From positions 1-64,000 of the forward strand of contig NZ_JACAVQ010000005.1 in assembly GCF_015354615.1 (NCBI RefSeq): a DNA stretch of 64,000 nt. Direction: 5' to 3'. Below are positions 27,420-36,193 of this stretch, in pieces. Every line of letters begins with the position of its first letter. Positions within the stretch are counted from its first letter, which is position 1. The notes beneath the pieces are model-generated. The model was not told the DNA's origin, did no database searches, and saw only the letters and a program-made list of their open reading frames with translations. The stretch comes from Aliidiomarina indica. GTDB lineage: Bacteria; Pseudomonadota; Gammaproteobacteria; Enterobacterales; Alteromonadaceae. Position numbers and translations under genes: made by a program.

Positions 27420-27923
27420 TCAGGCGCTAATCTCTACTTCTTCTATATTAATCCGCTGTTGTTTGCCGAGCATATCGAGCAACACAAAACAGCGTTCTTC
27501 GCCGTCGGGCATTTCATACACAGCTTTTAAGCCCGCAAACGGCCCCTGCACAATTTCAACGACGGTTCCGGCTTTATATAAACTAGGTGACTCCCCTACC
27601 GCGCCATCGCTGGTTTCGGTAACACTGCGCTCGCGCAAGGATTCCACCACGTTATCGGGCACCACACTCGGGTAGCCGCCAAAGCGCACAAAACCATTCA
27701 CACCACGGGTACTGCGCAGTGCTGTGTAATTCTCTTGGCCGATATCGAGCTGAATAAATAAATAATTTGGAAACAAGGGTTCAATCACGGTTTTACGTTT
27801 ACCACGTAACCGTTTGGTGATTTTCGTGCGGGGGCAAAAAGTGGAAAAGCCTTGGTTCGCCAAGTGCCATTCTGCTCGCTCTGTTTCGCGAGCCTTACAG
27901 TGCAATAGGTACCAAGATTCCAT
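27420..27923 (-). CDS. rfaH: Transcription antitermination protein RfaH
   Basis: A 167-residue NusG paralogue. The N-terminal NGN domain begins MESWYLLHCKARETERAEWHL and has FPNYLFIQLDIG; the RfaH-type pattern (LLHCKxRxxxRAxxHLxNQ) separates it from NusG. A C-terminal KOW segment has GTVVEIVQGPFAGLKAVY (about 115-135), and the tail matches the metamorphic C-terminal domain of RfaH. It binds RNA polymerase paused at ops sites and couples transcription to translation over long operons. An exact ops site lies just downstream, so the regulator and its main target are neighbours; in E. coli rfaH is not next to its targets. Confidence 0.95.
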   Translation of the reverse strand: MESWYLLHCKARETERAEWHLANQGFSTFCPRTKITKRLRGKRKTVIEPLFPNYLFIQLDIGQENYTALRSTRGVNGFVRFGGYPSVVPDNVVESLRERSVTETSDGAVGESPSLYKAGTVVEIVQGPFAGLKAVYEMPDGEERCFVLLDMLGKQQRINIEEVEISA

Positions 27924-28407
27924 ACAGCTAGCAAATCCCTATTAATAAGATTGACCTCGGTGGTGGCGGACTCTTTTCTGAGAGTAAGCTCATCGTGAAC
28001 TTAACGGCCCACTTTCATCCGAAACTTCTTGAATCCCTTCGTATTATGAGCCCTATTGTACTCAACAGGGGGTAGGCTTCCAACCGTTTCTATGCTTAAT
28101 TTCGCATATTTTGTAACAAAATGGCGCATTTCATTGTAAGCGTTGAGTAAATTGCTGAGTTCTGTGGTTTTTTTGCCCGCTGTGTTGGTAATCCGATGCT
28201 TTGTACCCAACGCATTGCTTTGGTCAGGTATCGATAGAAGCCTCGCCGCTAGATTTTATTCTTAGGAATATATCCATAACGGACCAACGCGGTGCGTTGG
28301 TTACGGGGTATTGGCTATGATTTTGAATTCACAGCGCAAAATCTGAGAGATGTGGTAAAGTTTTAAGAATTACTGTGTAAAAACAACGGAATGAGAAAGG
28401 TGATTTT
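27924..28407. other. Gene-poor interval between rfaH and pgi with a composite REP
   Basis: Holds two family A cores in opposite orientation (28207-28223 with one mismatch, and 28284-28300) around a longer spacer that again carries CCGTTATnGAT and TATCGATACCTGA ends. The stretch 27924-28200 has an open minus-strand frame starting at a TTG inside the REP; I do not regard it as a gene. Promoters for rfaH (minus) and pgi (plus) must lie here but were not assigned. Confidence 0.6.
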
Positions 28408-29943
28408 GTGAAAGTACATGCCATCCACGAAGGTACAATGCAGCAAGTCGAGTTTGATGACCCCCTTTGTAGCCAAACTACACTCAATGGCCTCGTTTAT
28501 GATTGGTCGTATCAATTTCTCACTCCCGATGAGATCAAATCGTTCGCAAAGAAACGGTTACCTGTGCATTTTAAACAAGCGCGCGACGCTTTGTTAACGG
28601 GAACCTATTCCAACCCATCCGAAAACCGCGAAGTCACCCACGTACTCTCCCGCTCCCGTCATTCGGTATTGCGCGAGGGGGATAAATCCAAGTTTGCCAA
28701 AATTGTACGCAAACTGCGCTCTGGTAAGTGGCTGGGCGCCACCGGCAAGCCTATTACCGATATTGTGAATATTGGTGTCGGCGGTTCCGATTTAGGCCCT
28801 TTAATGGCGTCGTTTGCCTTGCGTGAGTTCGCCACCGATATTCATGAGCACCATGTGTATACGCATTTTGTGTCGTCGATGGACGGCGGCCAACTGTATG
28901 CGGTGTTACCTATTTGCGACCCAGAAACCACCCTGTTTATTGTGGCGTCGAAGAGTTTTGGCACCATTGATACGTTTGCCAACGTAGATACCGCCCGGGA
29001 GTGGATGCTCGAGGCCTTTGAGCCTCTTGGCTTAGATGCGAGCGATTGGTTTGAGCATCATATTATTGGGGTTTCGGCGAACGCCAAGAAAATGGACGCC
29101 TATGGTATTCCCGCACCCAATCAGCTGGTGTTTCCGGAATCCATTGGTGGGCGCTTTTCACTATGGTCGGCGATTGGTTTATCCATAGCCACCACCTGCG
29201 GTGTGCAGGTATTTCAGCAAATGCTGGAGGGCGCGCGCCTCATGGACGAGCATTTTGCGTCTGCGCCGGTGGATGAAAACATTCCCATGCTCATGGCGCT
29301 GATTGGCGTGTATAACCGAGAAGAACGCGAGATTAATAATCTGGCGATCTTGCCTTACGACGGGCGTTTTCGGATGTTGCCGTCGTATTTGCAGCAGTTG
29401 GATATGGAATCGAACGGCAAGCAGTTCAGCTATACGAACCAAACGATTGACCGCCCTACTGGGCCGATTGTGTGGGGTGGTTTTGGACCGAACGGGCAGC
29501 ATGCGTTTTTCCAGCATTTACATCAGGGCTACGACCAATTTACCGCCGATTTTGTGTTGGTACTGCACCGTACCGATAAGCGTTTTTCCAAGCGGGTACA
29601 AACCGCGCTAGCCGAGCAACAGCGCTTGGCGGTGGCCAATTGTTTGGCCCATCGCCGCTTGATGGCGTTTGGTTCGCAATCCGACACCCCTTCTGAGCAT
29701 TATCCTGGCGGGCACCCTACATCTTTGTTGGCGTTGCGCGAGCTGACTCCAGAGAGTTTTGGCGCCATTGTGGCCGCCTACGAGCATAAAATCTTCGTGC
29801 AGGGGCTGATTTGGGGGCTGAATTCGTTTGACCAGCCCGGCGTGGAGCAAGGCAAGAAAGTGGCTCTCGACACCTTCCGCGCATTGCACGGCGAATCGCT
29901 TTCCTTCGATCCCTCCACCGACGCCATTATTAAGATGGTTTGA
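28408..29943 (+). CDS. pgi: Glucose-6-phosphate isomerase
   Basis: A 511-residue Pgi interconverting glucose-6-phosphate and fructose-6-phosphate. Motifs: NIGVGGSDLGPLMAS (about 120-135), SIGGRFSLWSAIGLS (residues near 250), QLDMESNGK and GGHPTSLLALRELTPESFGA, and the C-terminal signature FDQPGVEQGKKVA. The GTG start at 28408 has AGAAAGGTG upstream at proper distance. The enzyme links central carbon flow to fructose-6-phosphate and so to UDP-HexNAc precursors for the adjacent polymer locus. It is somewhat shorter than the E. coli protein (549). Confidence 0.97.
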   Translation: MKVHAIHEGTMQQVEFDDPLCSQTTLNGLVYDWSYQFLTPDEIKSFAKKRLPVHFKQARDALLTGTYSNPSENREVTHVLSRSRHSVLREGDKSKFAKIVRKLRSGKWLGATGKPITDIVNIGVGGSDLGPLMASFALREFATDIHEHHVYTHFVSSMDGGQLYAVLPICDPETTLFIVASKSFGTIDTFANVDTAREWMLEAFEPLGLDASDWFEHHIIGVSANAKKMDAYGIPAPNQLVFPESIGGRFSLWSAIGLSIATTCGVQVFQQMLEGARLMDEHFASAPVDENIPMLMALIGVYNREEREINNLAILPYDGRFRMLPSYLQQLDMESNGKQFSYTNQTIDRPTGPIVWGGFGPNGQHAFFQHLHQGYDQFTADFVLVLHRTDKRFSKRVQTALAEQQRLAVANCLAHRRLMAFGSQSDTPSEHYPGGHPTSLLALRELTPESFGAIVAAYEHKIFVQGLIWGLNSFDQPGVEQGKKVALDTFRALHGESLSFDPSTDAIIKMV

Positions 29944-29958
29944 TGCTGGGGGCCTCGA

Positions 29959-29985
29959 CGTACCCAACGCGGTGCGTTGGGTACG
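29959..29985 (+). repeat. Family A REP after pgi
   Basis: Core CCAACGCGGTGCGTTGG at 29964-29980 with GTAC flanks on both sides, about 20 bp after the pgi stop. Confidence 0.85.
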
Positions 29986-30058
29986 GTCAAATCGCGGGCA
30001 GAAAAAAGGGCCGAACATTCCTATTCGACCCCTGGGTCCCCCGATGACCCCAAGCATA

Positions 30059-30096
30059 GAAAAAGGCAGGCTCTGATAAAGGAGCCTGCCTTTTTT
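30059..30096. terminator. Bidirectional terminator between pgi and the small-protein gene
   Basis: Stem AAAAAGGCAGGCTC ... GAGCCTGCCTTTTT (arms about 14 nt, 8-nt loop) with T-runs on either strand. It serves the convergent genes pgi (plus) and the 85-residue protein (minus), whose stop lies 6 bp away. Confidence 0.88.
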
Positions 30097-30101
30097 AATC
30101 T

Positions 30102-30359
30102 TTACTTCAGTTTCATTGCTTTGACTTTCGACTTCACCCAACCGTCATCGGCATACAGGGTTATTTCGTTACCGTCGAGGCCGCGAATCATGGCGTGGGT
30201 AGCGGTAGTTACACGCGAGAGCTCATAATGAGCCACCTCGACCACGCGGAACACTGAACGTTTAGACGGCACGCCAAGTTTCTGCACCACTTCATCACCT
30301 TTCATGATGCAAACTCGGTATTTGTCGTAAGCTACTATGTCGGTCATTGGCAAATCCAT
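30102..30359 (-). CDS. Unknown small protein, paralogue of 26851-27093
   Basis: An 85-residue soluble protein aligned end to end with the 80-residue first product of the exopolysaccharide operon: YRVCIMKGDEVVQKLGVP here against YRIEIYKGDELITKLAVP there, and RVTTATHAMIRGLDG against RVPTATHARVRSLTG. The ATG at 30359 has AGAAGAGAA upstream; a second ATG four codons in fits the paralogue better and cannot be excluded. It stands alone, convergent with pgi, followed by a shared terminator. No family recognised. Two copies so near each other suggest a local duplication tied to the polysaccharide locus. Confidence 0.75.
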   Translation of the reverse strand: MDLPMTDIVAYDKYRVCIMKGDEVVQKLGVPSKRSVFRVVEVAHYELSRVTTATHAMIRGLDGNEITLYADDGWVKSKVKAMKLK

Positions 30360-30806
30360 AATTTCTCTTCTTATTCGACCATGACACCCGTCTCTGGGGT
30401 TGAATACGTCCTTGTTAATTATGCTGTTTCAGCAACAACTTATATTTTGACGCCTAGGCTTTAAGAATTCCACCCAATGTAAACGGATTGTAAAGATTCT
30501 ATAGGGGGAAACCCCTATACTCCTGATTATATTCACTATTTTTAGCATATGACGATCGTCATATACGCATAATTTCCCTCACTTTTCGCCTCTTTAAAAC
30601 AGAGTTCCGCCCCAGGGGTGCAACTCTTATTTCATCAGTTGCTAATTTTTCTACACCCCGCGCCACCCGCAGCTTCAACAGTTACGCCCCTGGGGTGGAA
30701 CTCTGTTTTCGTGGTGAGTTGGGCGGGGAGGATGGTGACAAAAGGTTTCCATTGCGTGGCAACTTAGGTTAAGTTTTTGTATGAAAATCATACAGAAGGA
30801 AGCAAC
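30360..30806. other. Intergenic region between divergent genes: palindrome and family B repeats
   Basis: Contains a short perfect hairpin TATAGGGG-GAAA-CCCCTATA at 30500-30519 and two family B repeats (centres 30614 and 30691, 77 bp apart, inverted to each other). Promoters of the divergent genes must lie here; none is clear enough to assign. Confidence 0.6.
30599..30713. repeat. Family B repeat pair (inverted)
   Basis: Two copies of the GTTCCGCCCC-GGGG-type palindrome, centres 30614 and 30691 (77 bp). Unlike most pairs the two copies face opposite ways. Confidence 0.82.
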
Positions 30807-32213
30807 ATGGACGTCACTATCACCCATCACGGGGCCCGCACCGGGGTTACCGGCTCGTGTCATGAGTTATGGATTAACGAAAAGCAATCGGTATTGGTGG
30901 ACATTGGCCTGTTTCAAGGAGCAGAAACCTCTCCGGGCGCAGCCACGCAAGACAACCAAGCCATTGATTTCCCGATTGAACATATCGAAGCGCTGATTGT
31001 TACCCACTGTCATATCGATCACGTCGGCCGCCTGCCCTGGTTGCTTATCGCTGGTTTTCGCAAACCGATTTACTGCACCCGCGCCACCGCACACTTGTTG
31101 CCCTTGGTTATCGCCGATGCCTTGCGAGTGGGCATGACCCGCAATGGCGCGCTGATAGAGCGCATCACGTCAGTGGTATCTGAGTTATTGGTGCCGGTGG
31201 ACTATCAGGATTGGGTATCCGTGCATGACGATTTGCGAATTCGTTTTCATCAGGCTGGGCATATTTTGGGTTCAGCTTTTGTGGAGTGCGAGGTGGGTTT
31301 ACCTGCGAAACGGGTGGTTTTCTCGGGCGATTTGGGCTGTAAGAACTCGCCTCTATTGCCGGATCCCTGCCCTGTGCCCGCGGATACGGATTATTTGGTG
31401 CTTGAAAGTACTTATGGCGACCGCAACCATGAGAATCGCGCGGAGCGGGCTGATCGCTTGAAGTCCATTGTTGAGCATTGCGTGCGTGATCGCGGTGCAA
31501 TTTTAATTCCGGCCTTCAGTATTGGGCGCACCCAAGAACTGTTGTATGAGCTCGAAGACATTATTTATCGCGAACAGCAGGATCCGGAGTCGCCCCACCG
31601 CGGGGTGTGGGAGAAAATGGTGGTGATTGTGGATTCGCCGATGGCCGCGGAGTTTACCAAGCAGTATCGACAGATGAAGGCGCTTTGGGATGATGAGGCG
31701 ACTCAGCGCATAGAGGAAAATCGGCATCCGTTGAATTTTGCTCGATTGCATACGGTGAATAGCCACGACGAGCATGTACGTATTGTGAATTACCTACGCA
31801 GCACGGGTGATCCGTGCATTGTAATTGCCGCCAGTGGCATGTGTACCGGCGGGCGCATGGTGAATTACCTGCGGGCACTTCTGCCTGATCCGCGTACGGA
31901 TGTGCTCTTTGTCGGCTTTCAAGCAGAGGGCACACCAGGGCGCGATATTCAGCGCTACGGCCCGCGCGGTGGCTGGGTTGAGCTTGATGGCGAACGCATC
32001 GATATCCGAGCGCAAGTGCATACTCTTGGGGGATATTCCGCCCATGCGGGTCAGCGTGAGCTGATGGAGTTTGTTGGGGATTTGGCTACCGGCGAGGCGT
32101 ATGTACGGGAAGTTCGGCTAGTGCATGGCGATGCGGCTGTGCAGCGTAAGTTTCGGGAGGTCTTGCTCGAGCGCTTTCCTGATTTGCAGGTTTCTTGTGC
32201 GACGGATGTTTAG
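30807..32213 (+). CDS. Metallo-beta-lactamase / beta-CASP hydrolase, RNase-like
   Basis: A 468-residue protein of the beta-CASP group (CPSF73/YSH1-like) expected to be a Zn-dependent RNA-processing nuclease. Motifs: THCHIDHVGRLP (HxHxDH, about 67-78), SGDLG, then beta-CASP motif A region PAFSIGRTQELLYEL, DSPMAAEFTKQY, IAASGMCTGGRMVNYL, and GGYSAHAGQRELMEF (motif B/C histidine). ATG at 30807 follows AGAAGGAAG; the frame open 10 codons further upstream is unlikely. Physiological substrate in gammaproteobacteria is not established for this subgroup. Confidence 0.88.
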   Translation: MDVTITHHGARTGVTGSCHELWINEKQSVLVDIGLFQGAETSPGAATQDNQAIDFPIEHIEALIVTHCHIDHVGRLPWLLIAGFRKPIYCTRATAHLLPLVIADALRVGMTRNGALIERITSVVSELLVPVDYQDWVSVHDDLRIRFHQAGHILGSAFVECEVGLPAKRVVFSGDLGCKNSPLLPDPCPVPADTDYLVLESTYGDRNHENRAERADRLKSIVEHCVRDRGAILIPAFSIGRTQELLYELEDIIYREQQDPESPHRGVWEKMVVIVDSPMAAEFTKQYRQMKALWDDEATQRIEENRHPLNFARLHTVNSHDEHVRIVNYLRSTGDPCIVIAASGMCTGGRMVNYLRALLPDPRTDVLFVGFQAEGTPGRDIQRYGPRGGWVELDGERIDIRAQVHTLGGYSAHAGQRELMEFVGDLATGEAYVREVRLVHGDAAVQRKFREVLLERFPDLQVSCATDV

Positions 32214-32373
32214 AGTGCGGTAGAAGCCGCCGTATATTTGATGATTTGGGTTCGAGGAATGTTTAGCGACTGGCGGGTGTGCGCGGCATGGATGCCGCGC
32301 CCAAGCCTACATGGATGTACTTGTAGCGCCCCGCAAGTCGCTAAATATCCCTCGGGCCCTCGCGGTACGTTGG

Positions 32374-33051
32374 TTACCTCACCAACGCTTGACGTACGAA
32401 TAACTGATTACGCAGGGTAACGACGTAATAGACGTTCTCAGGCACATCGGTGTCGGCGGTGCAGGCTTGGCTGTCGGCGGCATCGGCGTACATGAGGTGG
32501 CGATGTTGATTATCATCACGCCAAGCTAGACCTGCTTGTGGAAACACATCGGCGGGCCACTTAAAGCAAATCTGACCATTGCTGCGGGATACGTTGATGG
32601 CGTCGAGCACCTCTTGGTCCATTTCCGGCGTTTGATGTTGAGTAATCGCGAGCAACTCATCCGGGCCAAGGAAAATTCGCAGGGTGTAGATATCTTTTAC
32701 CGGCATGGTGACGCTGAAGCTTTCGCGGCCATTTTTCGAACTTTGTTCTACGCCAAAGCTGTATTGATTGCGCACGCCCTCGGAAGTTTCTGTTACGAGC
32801 ACGTACATACCTTCCGACGCTCTTGCGGGTGACCTTTGCAACACGACGTTATTTAGCCGAGCGCTGCGGTTGTCTTCGCTGATGGTGCCGGTAATGGTTA
32901 AGCTTTGCGCATCTTCAAGCCATTCAGCACCTGATTTCGACGGCTTGTCTGCGTCGTAGCTGCCGACTTGGTCGCTTGGGTCTTCACAGGCGGCGAGCAA
33001 TGTCGCTGCTGTGACAATCCCTAAAATCCTTAATCCGTGGGTTAATTTCAT
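32374..33051 (-). CDS. Hypothetical lipoprotein
   Basis: A 225-residue protein with a lipoprotein signal peptide (lipobox LLAAC, Cys22) followed by an acidic linker and a beta-rich body that carries two cysteines (near 160 and 195). No known domain is recognised. The last residues (QALVR) and TAA are encoded inside a degenerate family A repeat (TTGGTGAGG-TAACC), so the original end may have been altered. It is the next gene after the metzincin-like lipoprotein, from which it is separated by a terminator, so it probably has its own promoter. Confidence 0.75.
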   Translation of the reverse strand: MKLTHGLRILGIVTAATLLAACEDPSDQVGSYDADKPSKSGAEWLEDAQSLTITGTISEDNRSARLNNVVLQRSPARASEGMYVLVTETSEGVRNQYSFGVEQSSKNGRESFSVTMPVKDIYTLRIFLGPDELLAITQHQTPEMDQEVLDAINVSRSNGQICFKWPADVFPQAGLAWRDDNQHRHLMYADAADSQACTADTDVPENVYYVVTLRNQLFVRQALVR

Positions 33052-33102
33052 TCGACTTCCCTCATACTTTATTGATTCGGGCCTCGCGCCTTCTTCCGCC
33101 CC

Positions 33103-33126
33103 TGACCAACGCAGTGCGTTGACTAC
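33103..33126 (-). repeat. Family A REP
   Basis: Core CCAACGCAGTGCGTTGA at 33106-33122 with one mismatch at its end and a CTGA flank, between two lipoprotein genes and 10 bp from a terminator. Confidence 0.75.
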
Positions 33127-33132
33127 CAGTGT

Positions 33133-33163
33133 AGAAAAAAGGGGCGCGAATGCACCCCTTTTG
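33133..33163 (-). terminator. Terminator of the metzincin-like lipoprotein gene
   Basis: On the minus strand a stem GGGGTGC-ATTC-GCGCCCC is followed by TTTTTT. It starts about 15 bp after the stop codon at 33179. Confidence 0.8.
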
Positions 33164-33178
33164 GTCGATCTTTACGTT

Positions 33179-36100
33179 TTACTGATTCCAATACAGCGCT
33201 TCGGTTTCTTCGAGGCGGGTATCGAGCAGTACTGCGTCGCCGCGGAAAATCTGCAAGTACTCGACAGACTCAAGCGGCATATCGATGTAGGCTTCAAAGT
33301 AGCCAGCATTGGTGCCTTGCGTGATGCTGTCTTCAAACACGCTGATGGGCACGCTGAACTGTTGTCCACGGGCATCGGTGGCAAGCATGGTATATGGGCT
33401 GTTGCCGTCGAGTACTGCCGGGCGGGCCACTTCCATCACGCTGCGCACTTCAGTGCCATTGAACGGATGCACTACACCACTAATGCGTGTAACGGTTTCC
33501 GTAACTTCCGACAATGCTGCGTCACCACCTGTCGCAAACGGACGTGATGGCGTGAGGATTTGATAGTCTTGCGCTTTCTCGTACACCCAATCCGAGATGT
33601 GACGTGGGCTACAGTAGCTCATTACATCTGAGAAGTCTGTGTGCGAAATAACTTCATCGTTCGCAAGATTTACACCCACACTACCAATGGTGCGCGGATC
33701 GTACGGGTAATCTGCTTCTGCACCGGATGGGTTACCACAATCGATATGACGCACTGAGAAGTTGTGGCCCATTTCGTGACTGAACGTATCGAGGCGGTTC
33801 GCCCGATCCCAAGTTACACCAGAGGTACCGCCAACAAAGGCTACACCAGCAGCACCACCGCCCACTTCTTCAAAGTTGAAGAAACCGTGGTAGTGACTAC
33901 CGTTGCTTTCGCCATCTGCACTGCGCAGATCGCGCAGTTGATAAAGCAGATCAGTTGCACCGTCGATGCTACTTTGATTTGCAACCGTGTATGCAGAACG
34001 GTGACGAATCTGAATATTGCTGAGTGGCCAATGCACTTGTAATTGCTCAATCAAGGTTTGGTCGTCCGGAATTACCGGCGCCACGCCGTTCATGATCATA
34101 GGTACAATAGTGATGTACAGCGGAATCTCAGGTGAGAAGGTTGGCGTTTGCTCGTGCACAACGTCACCGTCCATGCGAACGCGCACCGTAAGACCTTCTT
34201 GCATCCACTGGGCTGGCACTTCGGTATGGAACGAGTTGTTCAGGCTGCGATGCACCTTGTTGCTCACCAAGCCAGACGGGGCGGTAAGGTTTAACGTGGT
34301 GCTATTGCCGTTCAAGCTCAGCTCTAAGGTTCCATTTGGCACTGTCGCTGCAGCAGGACCGGCCACGTGGGCGCGGAACATAGCGGCACGATTTGGCACT
34401 AAGTACGGCGAGGTTTTCAACATCACCTGACCCCAATCCGCGGTTTCAAAACGTACGTCGTGAGCGACGCCATCTTTTTGAACCCGTGGTGCATCGGCGC
34501 GATGCTGGGCGTCAATACCATCGTCGAACAACACGGTAACGCGATACGCCGACTGCGTGGCTTCTACCGTTAAGTTACCAGTGGTTGGGCACGACTCGAT
34601 GAGTTGGTGCGGAACCCGTGGCGTTTGGTCATATAAATCGAAGTGAATTTCACAGCCTAAATCGCTTAAATCCGCGTTCGATGTCATGGTCCAGTCGATT
34701 TGTAGCTCGTTGTCTACAAAAGCTACTTCGATGTCACCATCAATGTCTGGACGGTAGTTATGACAATCTTGACGCGTTTGGCGGTTCACTGTGGACACCG
34801 AGTTGCCGCGTGCTTGAAGCGCTTCAATGGCATTTGCGGTGGCGCGATGGGCGCTGCTCAAACAACCGAAGCCTTGCACGTTACCGCTCGTCATGCCCGA
34901 CGCAACCAATGGACGGATGTCGCGAATTGGCGTGTCGTAGAAGAACACTGTGCGTAGGTTGTCGTTCGCTTCTAGCGCACGGAGCGAGCTCACTCCGGTG
35001 TACGACACGTAGAGATCGCGCAGCGTTGCTTTGGTCCGTAGCGGTTCGAGATCGGTTACCTGAGTATCTTGAACACGCAGGTTAACGATCGGCATCTCTG
35101 CCACCGTGGTTAAGGTATTTACAGCGGTATCGTTAAGATTCAGGTTCGTAATTGGTAAATCGCGCAGAGGCTGCAAATTACTGAGCTGACGGTTGCGAAA
35201 CAAACTTAAAGTATGCAGATTCACCGCCGTTTCCATGCCTGTGAGCATCACGATGCTCTTGTCGTCGAGGTTCAGCGACGTTAGCGTTTCCATGTCTTCG
35301 GTGGTAATGCTCGACCCTTCTGGATAACCGAAGTGATCAAGTAGCGCCGCCTCTAGGTTGCTGTCTGCGAAAAATACAGCTTCTTCATCGACGAAACGTA
35401 CGCTCACGGTACAATCTGCGACCAAGGCGCCTGTGGTAAATACGTTGTTGTTCAGCGTACCTTCACATCCCATTGCGCCGCCAAGCTCAAAGCCTTCGGC
35501 TGGGGTTAATTCAAATTCGAACGTATCGCCAAAGTTGCCGCGCGCACTTTCTGGATCAACGGTGCCTTCGCCCAGGATCTCGACGGTGACATCATAGAAT
35601 ACGTCTGGTCCTGGAGTTTCTGCGGTAACTTCAAGTTCGCAGTTTGCTTCCATGGGGCCAGTTTCGATGGTGAAAGTTTGCTCGCCCGCTTCAATTGGCG
35701 TTTGTGCGTTACAGCCAGCGACGTTAGTGATGCTGTAGTGCTCATCAAGCTCGACGGTAAACGTGATGGTTTCACCGGAATTGACGGTATCGCTGCCTGG
35801 GGTAATGGTGCCGCCGCCTTGTAAGGTAGCAGTCGCGGTGAATTGGATGCGACGCGCGGTGGCGGTAACGGTACAGTTACTGCTGATGGCGCCCGTGGTG
35901 TAGGTGCCGCTATCGTACGAACCGCCGCAACCATGGGCGTTGTTGTACTCGTAGCCGTCATCGTAACTGATTGTGAATTCTGCGGTATTGCCGCTTTGGA
36001 CGGTTGCTGATGTGGGAGAAATGGATGCGCCCGTGCCGACGTTCGTTGATACAGTGTAGTTGGTCGGAGTGGTTCCACCACCGCCGCCACCACCGCCGCC

Positions 36101-36193
36101 GCCGTCTCCGCCACCACCAGAGCCGCCACCGCCACACGCAGTGAGTACTAGTAGTGCCAGTGAACTGGCGATAAGAGGATACTGTTTTCTCAT
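33179..36193 (-). CDS. Secreted metzincin-like metallopeptidase lipoprotein with InlB-type repeats and LRRs
   Basis: A 1004-residue lipoprotein (lipobox LTAC, Cys20) with a long Gly/Ser linker, three divergent InlB B-repeat-like modules (about 45-265), a leucine-rich repeat block (about 285-430, ending in a Cys-rich cap), beta-rich modules, and a zinc-protease region: HEMGHNFSVRHIDCG (HExxHxxxxxH, about 755) and the Met-turn-like DVMSYCSPRHISDW. The third zinc ligand and following methionine fit the metzincin clan; resemblance to M66/StcE-type enzymes is possible but not certain. ATG at 36193 is favoured over the track-length start upstream because the lipoprotein signal begins there. It would act at the cell surface on proteins or glycoproteins. 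No tandem copy nearby. Confidence 0.82.
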   Translation of the reverse strand: MRKQYPLIASSLALLVLTACGGGGSGGGGDGGGGGGGGGGTTPTNYTVSTNVGTGASISPTSATVQSGNTAEFTISYDDGYEYNNAHGCGGSYDSGTYTTGAISSNCTVTATARRIQFTATATLQGGGTITPGSDTVNSGETITFTVELDEHYSITNVAGCNAQTPIEAGEQTFTIETGPMEANCELEVTAETPGPDVFYDVTVEILGEGTVDPESARGNFGDTFEFELTPAEGFELGGAMGCEGTLNNNVFTTGALVADCTVSVRFVDEEAVFFADSNLEAALLDHFGYPEGSSITTEDMETLTSLNLDDKSIVMLTGMETAVNLHTLSLFRNRQLSNLQPLRDLPITNLNLNDTAVNTLTTVAEMPIVNLRVQDTQVTDLEPLRTKATLRDLYVSYTGVSSLRALEANDNLRTVFFYDTPIRDIRPLVASGMTSGNVQGFGCLSSAHRATANAIEALQARGNSVSTVNRQTRQDCHNYRPDIDGDIEVAFVDNELQIDWTMTSNADLSDLGCEIHFDLYDQTPRVPHQLIESCPTTGNLTVEATQSAYRVTVLFDDGIDAQHRADAPRVQKDGVAHDVRFETADWGQVMLKTSPYLVPNRAAMFRAHVAGPAAATVPNGTLELSLNGNSTTLNLTAPSGLVSNKVHRSLNNSFHTEVPAQWMQEGLTVRVRMDGDVVHEQTPTFSPEIPLYITIVPMIMNGVAPVIPDDQTLIEQLQVHWPLSNIQIRHRSAYTVANQSSIDGATDLLYQLRDLRSADGESNGSHYHGFFNFEEVGGGAAGVAFVGGTSGVTWDRANRLDTFSHEMGHNFSVRHIDCGNPSGAEADYPYDPRTIGSVGVNLANDEVISHTDFSDVMSYCSPRHISDWVYEKAQDYQILTPSRPFATGGDAALSEVTETVTRISGVVHPFNGTEVRSVMEVARPAVLDGNSPYTMLATDARGQQFSVPISVFEDSITQGTNAGYFEAYIDMPLESVEYLQIFRGDAVLLDTRLEETEALYWNQ

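Noticed and set aside
28001-28210. Open minus-strand frame of 69 codons between rfaH and pgi
   Set aside because: It starts at a TTG inside a REP, has no convincing ribosome-binding site and no recognisable motif; a decayed gene is possible but not supportable.
34618-35085. Plus-strand open frame of 155 codons opposite the metzincin gene
   Set aside because: No motif, Arg/Cys/His-rich shadow of a strong gene on the other strand.
35506-36135. 209-codon minus-strand frame overlapping the same lipoprotein
   Set aside because: Low-complexity out-of-frame reading of the repeat modules.
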